From Sordaria brevicollis (lineage: Eukaryota > Ascomycota > Sordariomycetes > Sordariales > Sordariaceae): a stretch of 64,000 nucleotides of DNA. Position 1 is the stretch's first letter. Each line of letters begins with the position of its first letter. The notes beneath the pieces were generated by a model, which had not been told where the DNA came from, did not search any database, and saw nothing but the letters and a program-made list of their open reading frames with translations. Positions 37,309 through 45,612 of the stretch are shown here, piece after piece. Made by a program: the position numbers and the translations under genes. The DNA is taken from the NCBI GenBank assembly GCA_033439795.1, contig JAUTDP010000001.1:1178001-1242000 (forward strand). The letters run 5' to 3'.

Positions 37309-37489
37309 TATTATAATAGTAATAATATTAGGGGAGTAAAGAAGGCTTGATTGTGTGTAACTGTGTAAGACTCTGCAGACGTGCAGATCTCTGGCTACTG
37401 TGTAAAAATCCCTCAGACTCCAGACCTCGGTTATTTAGGTCACGTGCACTCCTGTTATCCCTGCAGGCCAGCCACCCAGTATTGTGACA
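37309..37489 (-). repeat. Right LTR (5' LTR of the minus-strand element)
   Basis: 181 bp partner of the left LTR. Only its inner bases 37310-37337 carry transition changes (seven by hand count); the outer 150 bases look intact. It ends at 37489, about 260 bp before the SRP54 start codon. Confidence 0.93.
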
Positions 37490-37494
37490 GAAGT

Positions 37495-37753
37495 TGTCCG
37501 TTTCAATCCACCACCAGAGAGCACCGAGTGGCCACCACCGACCGATGACCGAATCCCGTCACTGATTGAGCACCTCAACAACGAACCACCAACTGTCGCG
37601 ACTACAACGGAGAGACGACCTCCCATAATACACCACCAGCAACCGTCATAGTCGAATACCCCGACGACGCGACAACACACCTTTCCCTAGAAACACGATA
37701 CCTTTAATACCCCTAGTCGGCTTTGATAGCCGCCACCTAATTCAACAGCAACC
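37495..37753 (+). promoter_or_regulatory. SRP54 proximal promoter and leader
   Basis: The 259 bp between the target duplication of the retroelement and the SRP54 ATG. It is of normal base composition with no sign of RIP. No firm TATA box is seen. Any upstream promoter elements further away would have been separated by the 5.7 kb insertion. Confidence 0.4.
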
Positions 37754-39402
37754 ATGGTTTTGCAAGATCTAGGTCGTCGCATCAATGCGGCTGTCAGCGA
37801 CCTAACACGCGCCCCCAATCTTGATGAGAAGGTAAGCTTGGGTCTTTCTCTGTCTGGACCTCACCGGCCAGGTTCTGGTCGTTGCTGTTCTTGTCTCTAG
37901 CTGTCACCCAGTCCATCTGTTCCCATAGCTAACCATACCTTCCCCAGGCCTTCGATGGCATGCTCAAGGAGATCTGCTCCGCCCTCCTCGAAGCCGACGT
38001 CAACGTCCGTCTCGTCGGCCAACTACGCAAATCGATCAAGTCCACAGTCAACTTCAAAGAACTACCACCAGCCGTCAACAAGAAGCGATTGATCCAGAAA
38101 GCCGTCTTCGACGAACTCGTGCGCCTCGTCGATCCCCATGCCGAGCCCTTCAAGCCCAAGAAGGGCAAGTCCAACGTCATCATGTTTGTCGGTCTCCAGG
38201 GTGCCGGCAAGACGACAACATGTACAAAGCTCGCCCGGCACTACCAGTCGCGCGGTTTCCGCGTCGGTCTGGTCTGCGCCGATACCTTTCGTGCCGGTGC
38301 CTTCGACCAGCTGAAACAAAACGCGACCAAGGCCAAGATCCCATACTACGGCAGCTTGACGGAGACGGATCCCGTGGTGGTGGCGCGCGACGGCGTGGAC
38401 AAGTTCAAGAAGGAGCGGTTCGAGATCATCATTGTCGACACGTCAGGTCGTCACAGGCAGGAGAGCGCGCTCTTCCAGGAGATGATGGATATCCAGACGG
38501 CAGTCAAGCCAGACGAGACCATCATGGTGCTCGATGCTTCCATCGGTCAACAAGCCGAGGCCCAGGCAAAGGCCTTCAAGGAGGCTGCCGATTTCGGTGC
38601 CATCATCATCACCAAGACCGACGGTCACGCCGCTGGTGGTGGCGCCATCTCGGCCGTCGCCGCCACCCACACCCCTATTGTGTTTATCGGTACCGGTGAG
38701 CACATGCTCGACCTCGAGCGCTTCGTGCCCAACAACTTCATCAGCAAGCTTCTGGGCATGGGCGACATGGCCGGTCTCGTCGAGCACGTGCAGTCCCTCA
38801 AGCTCGATCAGAAGGACACCATCAAGCACATCACCGAGGGTATCTTCACCATCCGCGATTTACGGGATCAGCTGCAGAACATCATGAAGATGGGTCCCCT
38901 CAGCAAGATGGCCGGCATGATTCCCGGCATGAGCAGCATGATGCAGAACATGGACGACGAGGAAGGGTCCCTGAAGCTCAAGCGCATGATTTACATTTGC
39001 GACAGCATGACGGATAAGGAACTCGACAGCGACGGAAAGATCTTTATCGAGCAGCCGACGCGTATGACGCGCGTTGCTAAGGGGTCCGGGACGACGGTCA
39101 GGGAGGTGGAGGATTTGCTTACCCAGCAGCGCATGATGGCGGGTATGGCGAAGAAGATGGGTGGGAACATGAAGAATATGCAGCGCGCCCAGAGCGCGAT
39201 GGGCGGTGGTAACAAGGCGCAGCAGTTGGCTGCTATGCAGAAGAGGCTGCAGAGTATGGGTGGTGGTAACCAGGATATGGGCGGGTTGATGAAGATGCTG
39301 GGCGGTATGGGCGGCGGTGGTGGCATGGGTGGGATGGATATGAATGCCATGATGAAGCAGATGAGTGGGATGATGGGTGGTGGTGGACGTGGGAGGAGGT
39401 GA
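37754..39402 (+). CDS. srp54: Signal recognition particle 54 kDa protein
   Basis: GTPase subunit of the cytosolic signal recognition particle; it binds signal sequences and SRP RNA and docks with the SRP receptor at the ER. Exons 37754-37831 and 37948-39402 give 510 residues. The 26-residue first exon is the start of the N domain ([17 protein letters not shown]). The G domain shows [10 protein letters not shown] at about 108-117, DTSGR at about 190-194, TKTDG at about 248-252, and the family insertion around [11 protein letters not shown]. The methionine-rich M domain runs from roughly residue 325, with the signal-binding '[14 protein letters not shown]' segment. It ends in a Gly/Met-rich tail ([11 protein letters not shown], then RGRR) typical of filamentous fungi. 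Complete and expected to be essential. The closely apposed retroelement is the only oddity. Confidence 0.98.
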
Positions 39403-40580
39403 AGGTAAACAAAAGGGGGTCGATGGTTATTTTTTACTAATGGGTTGTCTTTTTATCGACTTCGTCTGATTTTTGTCGCAGCAGCAAAAGAGCTTGCATG
39501 ATTTTGGCGTCTGGGGTACTACGACTTGTAACAATACAACACTTGACTTGGCTTGGGACGCTGGATTGGATGAATATAGCGAGCCAGGCTGGGAAACTTT
39601 TTCGATACTACCTACAACCTACCTTAATCATGACCATGACAGAGGGAGACCCGGAACGGTGGACTTCATAACGCTTTTGTGGGATGTTCAATGTGTTGAG
39701 CGTTGTTGAGACGGGAACCAAAGGGGGAGTGAGTGCGAGGGATCCTTGAACGCCTCACCCGCGTGGCAGTTTTTATTCCGCGATGCTTCTTTTTTTACCC
39801 CCCTTTTACGTCCCTACCTCCTCTTCCGGTCGTCTTTGTTTGCTGCGGAATCAAATTATGCGTATTCTCGCAGGTGGTTTGCCTCAGTCTCATTTGTTCG
39901 TAGGCTCCGAGGTTGAATGAATCCTTGCATGGCAAGTGCCAAACATTCCTTTAAACAATACGAAACAAGCGGCAGGGCTCGGAAAGGACTGTTAAGGTGA
40001 ACACGAAACACATGGCTGGCTTTACGACGGTCAAGAGGGATTCAGGCACAGTTGCGCTTGCAATTGAACATACGCTGGATATGTTCACCAAGGAATTTAT
40101 TCGGTGATGCTGGATATATGGGTGTCGTCGTTGGAGTTGCTGTGCGAGCAAGCAAGGCTTCATCGTGTCAATAAGCCAGTGTGCCCTTCCACGATGGCAG
40201 GTGTCCAGACCCTTTCCACGACGGCCATCAACAAGATGTTCAGTCCAGGCACCAGTGACGGGGCCGGTCGAAACTTTATGTTCCAGACCTTGTCTTTGGA
40301 CACTGGTTGAAAGCTGGCCATCAATGCTTTGTTCCCCTCCGCTCCTTCAAGAAATCCAGGGGCACGGCTTGCTCTGGTCAAACATCGTGGAAAAGGTAGT
40401 CCCAAGTTGCCATTCTCATTTCTCAGCCACCACCTCAAACAGCAAAATTGTTGCGGTAAATTTTTCATATTCCAGGATAGCACTCTACTTCAAACACCCA
40501 AACCATCTGTTCCCTCTATCGTGTCTTTCTCCTACACCCCAATCTATTCCTCCACTCCAACCTTTCCACAGGTTCTCACG
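39403..40580. other. Intergenic between SRP54 and the PAN-like gene
   Basis: SRP54 3' flank and presumed promoter of the next gene. Pyrimidine-rich just before 40581. The frame of the next gene is open back to 40329, but this upstream part lacks low-complexity or domain character and reads like leader sequence. Confidence 0.5.
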
Positions 40581-41852
40581 ATGACCACCCCATCCTCAAC
40601 CCCATCCTCAACCCCATCCTCAACCTCAACCCCATCATCAGCAACCTCAACCACCATGACATCCATCTACCGCAACTCCAACAGCCCCTACGCCAACAGC
40701 ACCAACAACAACTCCCAAACACAACCACCACCAACCCCCGCCGTCTCCGCCTTCACCGACTGTACCTCCTCCGAATTCAACCACAGCACAGACTGGAAAC
40801 GTTCCAGAACCGGCACCGTAATCTCATCCATCTGCCCCGGCGACGCCGTTTCTAATATCAACCTCCCCGTTGTCCCAGAAGCCCGCTCACCGGAATTGGA
40901 ACCGAAACAGCAGGGGGTAACGGCGATAGCGACACCGACACCCACACCTACAGCAAGGGAACACGACGGTCTCCAACCGCTATCAACTTACTACGTCCCG
41001 CATGAGTACGTTGATGTTAATGGAGTCAAAAATAAGGGGTTTGCGCCTGTTCCTCCTCCTGGTGGTGGGGAACATGGAGGGGGTAAACCGGTGGATGCAC
41101 ATGGGCAGAGGAGGGTATGTGGACTACCAGTAAGAAGGGCGAGGTTGGTGTTTTTGGTGGTGTTGGCGGTTGTTATTGCGTTGGGGCTGGGGGCTGGGTT
41201 GGGGGTTGGGTTGAGAGGACGTGATAAGGATGGAGGAGGGTTGGGGGTGGGTTGTGCTGCGTTGCCGGGTGGTAATTCCACGTCCGGGTCTGGGGGTAAC
41301 GGCAATGGGAGTGGAAGTGGGAATGACAACAACAGCAAAAAACCAACACCCACCACCCCCTCCTCCTCCTCATCCGCCCCCTCCCCTTCAACAACCGACG
41401 GCCTCGTCCCCGGCGTCGCCCACCTCACTTGCCCATCCTCTAACGGGACCATCATCGGCTCTCCCCTTTTCCCCTCCCCCAACCCAACCCCCTCCCCCTC
41501 TTCCTCCTCCTCCTCCTCCTCCTCTTCCACCGCAAAACAATACATAATCCTCTGCGACACCAACCTAGCGCCCACGCCTTCCAAACAAGACCTGGCCTCC
41601 TTCCGGACGCAAACGCTAGAGGAATGTTTTGCGGTCTGCGACTCGATGAATTATTACATGAAGAGGGAGGATGTAGCGGGCGTTTGGAATTATATATACG
41701 AAAAAGGACCGGGGAGGGGGGGGTGTTGGTGTGTGGGGAGGAAGGAGGGTAGTGAGAAGGGGGGGAATGATGGGAAGAGGGTGATGCAGGAGAATAAAGG
41801 GGTGAGTGTGGTTGTGGTGGGGGTTGATGAGGGGGGGAGGGTATTGGATTGA
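40581..41852 (+). CDS. Single-pass membrane protein with PAN/apple-like ectodomain
   Basis: Predicted 423-residue type III/II-like surface protein without introns. Residues 1-180 are hydrophilic, Thr/Ser/Pro rich, and contain the YYVPHEY and GFAPVPPP short motifs. One strongly hydrophobic helix lies at about 188-211, preceded by a basic RRAR stop-transfer side. It is followed by a Gly/Asn then Ser/Pro linker (about 215-318) with likely O-glycosylation. The C-terminal 140 residues carry six cysteines at about 284, 325, 349, 353, 382 and 384 in the spacing of fungal PAN/apple-like domains (LTCPSSNGT, YIILCDTNL, TLEECFAVCDSM, GCWCVG). The function is unknown; similar fungal proteins are thought to act at the cell surface. 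I chose the ATG at 40581, where the Thr/Ser-rich N terminus starts, over an upstream in-frame ATG. Confidence 0.75.
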   Translation: MTTPSSTPSSTPSSTSTPSSATSTTMTSIYRNSNSPYANSTNNNSQTQPPPTPAVSAFTDCTSSEFNHSTDWKRSRTGTVISSICPGDAVSNINLPVVPEARSPELEPKQQGVTAIATPTPTPTAREHDGLQPLSTYYVPHEYVDVNGVKNKGFAPVPPPGGGEHGGGKPVDAHGQRRVCGLPVRRARLVFLVVLAVVIALGLGAGLGVGLRGRDKDGGGLGVGCAALPGGNSTSGSGGNGNGSGSGNDNNSKKPTPTTPSSSSSAPSPSTTDGLVPGVAHLTCPSSNGTIIGSPLFPSPNPTPSPSSSSSSSSSSTAKQYIILCDTNLAPTPSKQDLASFRTQTLEECFAVCDSMNYYMKREDVAGVWNYIYEKGPGRGGCWCVGRKEGSEKGGNDGKRVMQENKGVSVVVVGVDEGGRVLD

Positions 41853-42267
41853 GGGGGGGTGATGGTGAAGAGTTAAGAAAGGGAGACGAAGAAGGATAGG
41901 AAGGGTTAGGAATGGGAGAAAATAAACAGAAGTGGGTGGAGGAACAGGAAGTGAAAGCAGGAAAGGAGGTTAAGAGGGATAAAGCAAGATATATACTCCT
42001 AAGCCGAGGGAGGAGCTGGCTCCCAGTCTTGCTCCTCAAGCCCAGTGCAAGTTCCAATGCATCGATACCATCTAATTCTTTTACCATCTATCCCAATAAA
42101 TCCAGTCCAAATCTAATGCTGTAATATGCCATCTAATAGCCAAAGCGCCTGCAAATCACTGTCTTTTGTCTCGCCGCCCAAGCTCAAACCGTCACCGTAT
42201 TACCCTCCTCCTTGCTCGCCCCTAGCAACTCCTAAATACTACATCCCCAACACCATACGATTACCAC
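41853..42267. other. Gap between convergent genes
   Basis: Holds the 3' flanks of the PAN-like gene (+) and the DUF829 gene (-). Nothing else seen. Confidence 0.6.
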
Positions 42268-43194
42268 TTACAACCCCTTCACAGCCTCCTCCCAAGTCTT
42301 CCTCACCGCGCTCCAATACTGCTCCGGATGCGTCCTCATATGCCCCACATGCGGCGTACCCTCAAACATGTCCATATCAACCTCATACCCCCTCTGCCTC
42401 GCCTGCGCCGCATGCTTCTCGATATCCTCCCAGTAAATAATATCATCCTCCTTCGAGTACAGATACAACCTCCTCGCCGTCCTCTCACACAACTCCTCAT
42501 TATTCACCGCCGCCACACTGTAAGCAGCAGCACTCGAAGCACCAATCAACCACCCAAACCCGTGCAACGCCGCCAAGAAGAAGCACGCCAGCGCCTGCGT
42601 CACGATAAACGGCAACGGCAACCAACCCGATGCACCAAGCGCCATGGCGCGCGACCACGGACCGGCGTTTTGCAAAAAGGACGTGCTACCGGGGGTGGAA
42701 TCGACGACCAGCATGTGATGGGGGAACGCCTCGCCGAACTTCTTGCGGTAGGCGTTCAGCGTGGCGGCGAAGTACATCCCTCCCGTGTTGGACATGACCT
42801 GGACCAGGATCCTGTTGTTGGCCGAGGCCAGGACGGACTTGCGGTCGGCGGTTTCCCAGGAGCCGAAGCAGGCGGGGATGACGGGGGCCATGTTCTTGGA
42901 GCGGGCTTCGAGGGTTTGGTAGAGGCAGCGCAGGATGGGGCAGAGGATGACGACGAATTTGGCGGCGGGGAAAAGAGAGCGGTAGCCGTCGACGTATTTG
43001 GCGAGGTGCTTGGGTCGGGCGTCGCCCCAGCCATAAAGTAAAATGGTGGTTGGGTCGGAGGGGGAGAGGGGGACGGCGGAGGGGGGAGCTTCTTGGAGGT
43101 AGATTTGTTCGGTGAGGCGCTTGAAGCCGGCGCCCAGGGGAGATTGTTTTTCGCCGTGGGTGACGACGGCGTCGACGAGGACTTGTTCGGACAT
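42268..43194 (-). CDS. DUF829/TMEM53-family alpha/beta-hydrolase-fold protein
   Basis: Intronless, 308 residues. The family (TMEM53 in animals, PaxU-type proteins in fungal indole-diterpene clusters) has an alpha/beta-hydrolase fold, but activity is not established. Visible marks are the strand-turn LLYGWGDARPKHLAKY near residue 55, the degenerate nucleophile elbow VQVMSNTGGMYF (family form 'SNGG'), the acid-bearing strand MLVVDSTPG, a central hydrophobic segment LPFIVTQALACFFLAALHGFG that may associate with membrane, LYLYSKEDDIIYWEDIEKH and the C-terminal HVGHMRTHPEQYW with the presumed catalytic His. The start at 43194 begins the conserved body; the frame stays open up to 43329, but that part reads as leader. 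No biosynthetic cluster surrounds it, so a housekeeping or lipid role is as likely as a secondary-metabolic one. Confidence 0.85.
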   Translation of the reverse strand: MSEQVLVDAVVTHGEKQSPLGAGFKRLTEQIYLQEAPPSAVPLSPSDPTTILLYGWGDARPKHLAKYVDGYRSLFPAAKFVVILCPILRCLYQTLEARSKNMAPVIPACFGSWETADRKSVLASANNRILVQVMSNTGGMYFAATLNAYRKKFGEAFPHHMLVVDSTPGSTSFLQNAGPWSRAMALGASGWLPLPFIVTQALACFFLAALHGFGWLIGASSAAAYSVAAVNNEELCERTARRLYLYSKEDDIIYWEDIEKHAAQARQRGYEVDMDMFEGTPHVGHMRTHPEQYWSAVRKTWEEAVKGL

Positions 43195-44060
43195 GGCGGG
43201 TGGTGTGTGTGTGTGATGGGCCTCGGAGGTTGAAAGTGAAGCTGTCTGTCTGAGGTCAAGTGGCAAATGAGATATCCAGTTCAAGTTGATGAACAAGAAA
43301 GAAGATGAAGCACCGATAAAGGAGAGCAAGATGTCGTTATGAAATCACAAAAGGGACTGGAGTTGAGTGAAAAATGGAGCCTCCATCACATCACAAGGGG
43401 ACACATGGACCAGCATCGGAGTCTTCAATATCTCAACCACGGCTTGGCCCGAATTTCTCGAACTTTTTTTCGTCGTCGGTCCCCGGTCCATCTTTTCAGA
43501 TGAGAATTTGATTGCCAAGATCAGCGATCCAGCCCGTGGAGAGCGGAGCCGGAGTCTCCACGTTTCAACGGAGGCATTGTCTGTTTTGGGAATCCTTCTC
43601 AGCCCTTCCTGCCGTCCTGTCAGTGCTGTCACAGGCGTTTGTCTTTTGGGTTGAGTTGGTTTCATCATCGATTGCAACGGTCACCGGCGGTCAAGGTGCG
43701 GTGCAGCGGTCCACGGACACGGAGTTTGAGCCGCCGCCATGATGACGATGACGAACGTTGCAGTCGAACAAAGTTTGTTGAGTTTCCCAACAGCCAAGAC
43801 TTGATAAGCTTTTTCGAAGCCGAGACATTTTGCGCCTTCAAGCATGTGATTCTGCGAGCAAAGGGCGAGGTTGAGATTGTCGTCGGCGGTGTTGAAAATG
43901 TCGTTATCGACTTTTTGATATGTTAACGCGAAGACGAGATGAACCGAGGCAAGTGGGGAGCCGTTGAGTGGGCAGCCAAGCACAAGCTGAACAGTCTGAT
44001 GAAAGAACAGACCTCTTTGGACCTTATAGTATTAAGTTTTCACTTAAACTTCTAACGAAT
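43195..44060. other. Intergenic, no gene recognised
   Basis: Promoter of the DUF829 gene and 5' flank of tRNA-Ala(CGC). A GT-type tandem (TGTGTGTGTG) near 43203-43214. Nothing else recognised. Confidence 0.55.
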
Positions 44061-44146
44061 GGGCAATTGGTCTAGGGGTATGATTTTCGCTTCGCATTGT
44101 GCAATGCGCCTTGTGAAAGGTCACCGGTTCGAATCCGGTATTGTCC
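44061..44146 (+). tRNA. tRNA-Ala (CGC), with intron
   Basis: The acceptor GGGCAAT pairs with ATTGTCC and again has G3.U70. The anticodon stem TTCGC pairs with GTGAA (one G.U). The loop reads TT-CGC-A then a 15 nt intron (44097-44111). The anticodon CGC is at 44093-44095. The T loop is TTCGAAT. The discriminator A is at 44147, followed by a T run that serves as Pol III terminator. Confidence 0.9.
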
Positions 44147-44147
44147 A

Positions 44148-44523
44148 TTTTTTTGCACTTGAGGTACTTTACCGCCCCTCGGGTACCTTTATCCTTTCGC
44201 ATCTTCCCATCATCGCTTCTTTTTTGTGGCTTTTCTGCTTGTGTTGATGCAGTTTTGGATGCGAAATAATTGACCATGGACGTTGAAGAAGCGAGACTCA
44301 AAATCCCATCCCGCCTCCAAGGAAAGGCAGTTGCTTTGAGATCAATAATCGGGAAGGGTGCCGAATCGGCGGCAACCGAGGCTCACCAATGTGGGGGTTG
44401 GGGTAACTCTTCCCCGGATTCATCAACACCATGACCGTATAAGTGCTACACAACCTACGGGATTCTTCTTGTGCCGTGTCGTTGGAACTTCATACCAAGA
44501 CAGTTTGGAAACACAGAAGCAAA
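44148..44523. other. Gap between tRNA-Ala(CGC) and the thioesterase-like gene
   Basis: Pol III terminator followed by 5' leader. No separate feature seen. Confidence 0.55.
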
Positions 44524-45612
44524 ATGGCATCAGACAAGCCATCAACACAAATCATCCCGTTCGCCAAGGCGACGGAGATCAAGAGGCTCGACACCAACAC
44601 CTACCAAGCCAACCTTGTAGACTCGTTCTGCATCGGCGCTGGTAAGTATCACTTCCGTTCAACCCAGTATCATGGCAATCTCAATACTAACGAAGTCGTA
44701 GTCCCCAACGGCGGCTACGTAGCATCATGCATCCTCCAAGCCGCCATCCTCCACGGCTCCTCCCGCTCCCCATCCAACCCGCAACCGCACGTCATGAACG
44801 CTCACTTTGAGTACCTCAACCGCACCGAAGTCGGTCCAGCAACCATCATCATCGAGGACGTCAAGCCCGGTCGGCAGTTAACCACCCTGCACGCCACTCT
44901 CTACCAAGGCGGCTCCTCCTCTTCCTCCTCTTCCAGCCCAACAACCGGCAAAAAACGACTAACCGCCTACCTGGTAATGACCAACCTCTCCTCTTTTCAG
45001 GGTATAACCCTCGACACCCAATTCTCTTTGGTCCCCCCTCCCCTCACCTTAACCAAACCCAATTTCGGTCTACTAAAACAAAACCGCGACCCCAACTGGA
45101 CCGCCATCCCCCTCCCCCCCGGCTTCTCCTACATCCGCGCTTTACAAAACACAAAGTTTTACATCCCCCGCGCCGGACAGGTGCGTAAATCGATAATCGA
45201 CCTCTGGATTCGCCTGTCCTCGGGGGAGAGGTTCACGGATGCTACGCTGGGGTATGTCTCAGACTGTTGGCCGTATGTGGTGGAGGCGTATCGCCCCAGG
45301 ACGGAGAAAGAAAATGAGGGGGCGGCGTTTAGACATGATGCCAGGCATTGGTATCCTACTGTTGTTATGAATGTTGAGCAGAAGAAAGCTGCTCCGGCAG
45401 GTACTGGGGGTAAAGAAGGGGGGTGGGAGTGGTTGAGGATGAGGGTGTCAAGTAAGGAGGTTAGGGGGGGACGGTTTGATTTGGAGGTGCTTGTGATGGA
45501 TGAGGCAGGGGAGTTGGTGGTTGTGAGTAATCATGTTGGGTTGGTGTTGGGGAGTGAGAGGAATTTGGCGGGGAGGGGGAAGGGAGGGATGAAAGGGCAG
45601 AGTAGGATTTGA
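44524..45612 (+). CDS. Thioesterase-like (acyl-CoA thioesterase, hot-dog fold) protein
   Basis: Exons 44524-44641 and 44702-45612 give 342 residues. The first hot-dog repeat starts with 'FCIGA|VPNGGYVASCIL', the usual helix start of the 4HBT_3/thioesterase II-like family, and continues with HVMNAHFEYLNRTEVGPATI and VKPGRQLTTLHATLYQ. The second half has SIIDLWIRL..GERFTDATLGYVSDCWPYVVEAY and a final strand WEWLRMRVSSKEVRGGRFDLEVLVMDEAGELVVVSNHVGLVL. These are features of a double hot-dog acyl-CoA thioesterase, likely cytosolic or peroxisomal (no clear PTS1: the tail is QSRI). A Ser-rich insertion splits the first domain. The 60 bp intron (GTAAGT..GTAG) has no in-frame stop, so intron retention would add 20 residues. 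The substrate is unknown. Confidence 0.85.
   Translation: MASDKPSTQIIPFAKATEIKRLDTNTYQANLVDSFCIGAGKYHFRSTQYHGNLNTNEVVVPNGGYVASCILQAAILHGSSRSPSNPQPHVMNAHFEYLNRTEVGPATIIIEDVKPGRQLTTLHATLYQGGSSSSSSSSPTTGKKRLTAYLVMTNLSSFQGITLDTQFSLVPPPLTLTKPNFGLLKQNRDPNWTAIPLPPGFSYIRALQNTKFYIPRAGQVRKSIIDLWIRLSSGERFTDATLGYVSDCWPYVVEAYRPRTEKENEGAAFRHDARHWYPTVVMNVEQKKAAPAGTGGKEGGWEWLRMRVSSKEVRGGRFDLEVLVMDEAGELVVVSNHVGLVLGSERNLAGRGKGGMKGQSRI

Larger units (their letters stand above)
31808..37489 (-). mobile_element. Ty1/copia LTR retrotransposon, degenerated by RIP
   Basis: A 5682 bp element flanked by a perfect 5 bp target duplication GAAGT (31803-31807 and 37490-37494). It has 181 bp LTRs that begin TG and end CA. 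Orientation is minus: next to the left LTR the minus strand reads a polypurine tract AAGGGGGTG. Degenerate polymerase motifs lie on that strand in copia order: the 'LYGLK' region of reverse transcriptase near 33360-33382 (reads LLRVLYRLRK), the YVDD box as YVNN at 33233-33244 followed by IVIAY, and the RNase H 'KHIDI' block as KYVDI at 32426-32440. Only about 440 bp follow RNase H before the LTR, too little for a gypsy-type integrase. Stops occur every few codons and the interior is extremely AT-rich, so no product can be made. Confidence 0.93.
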
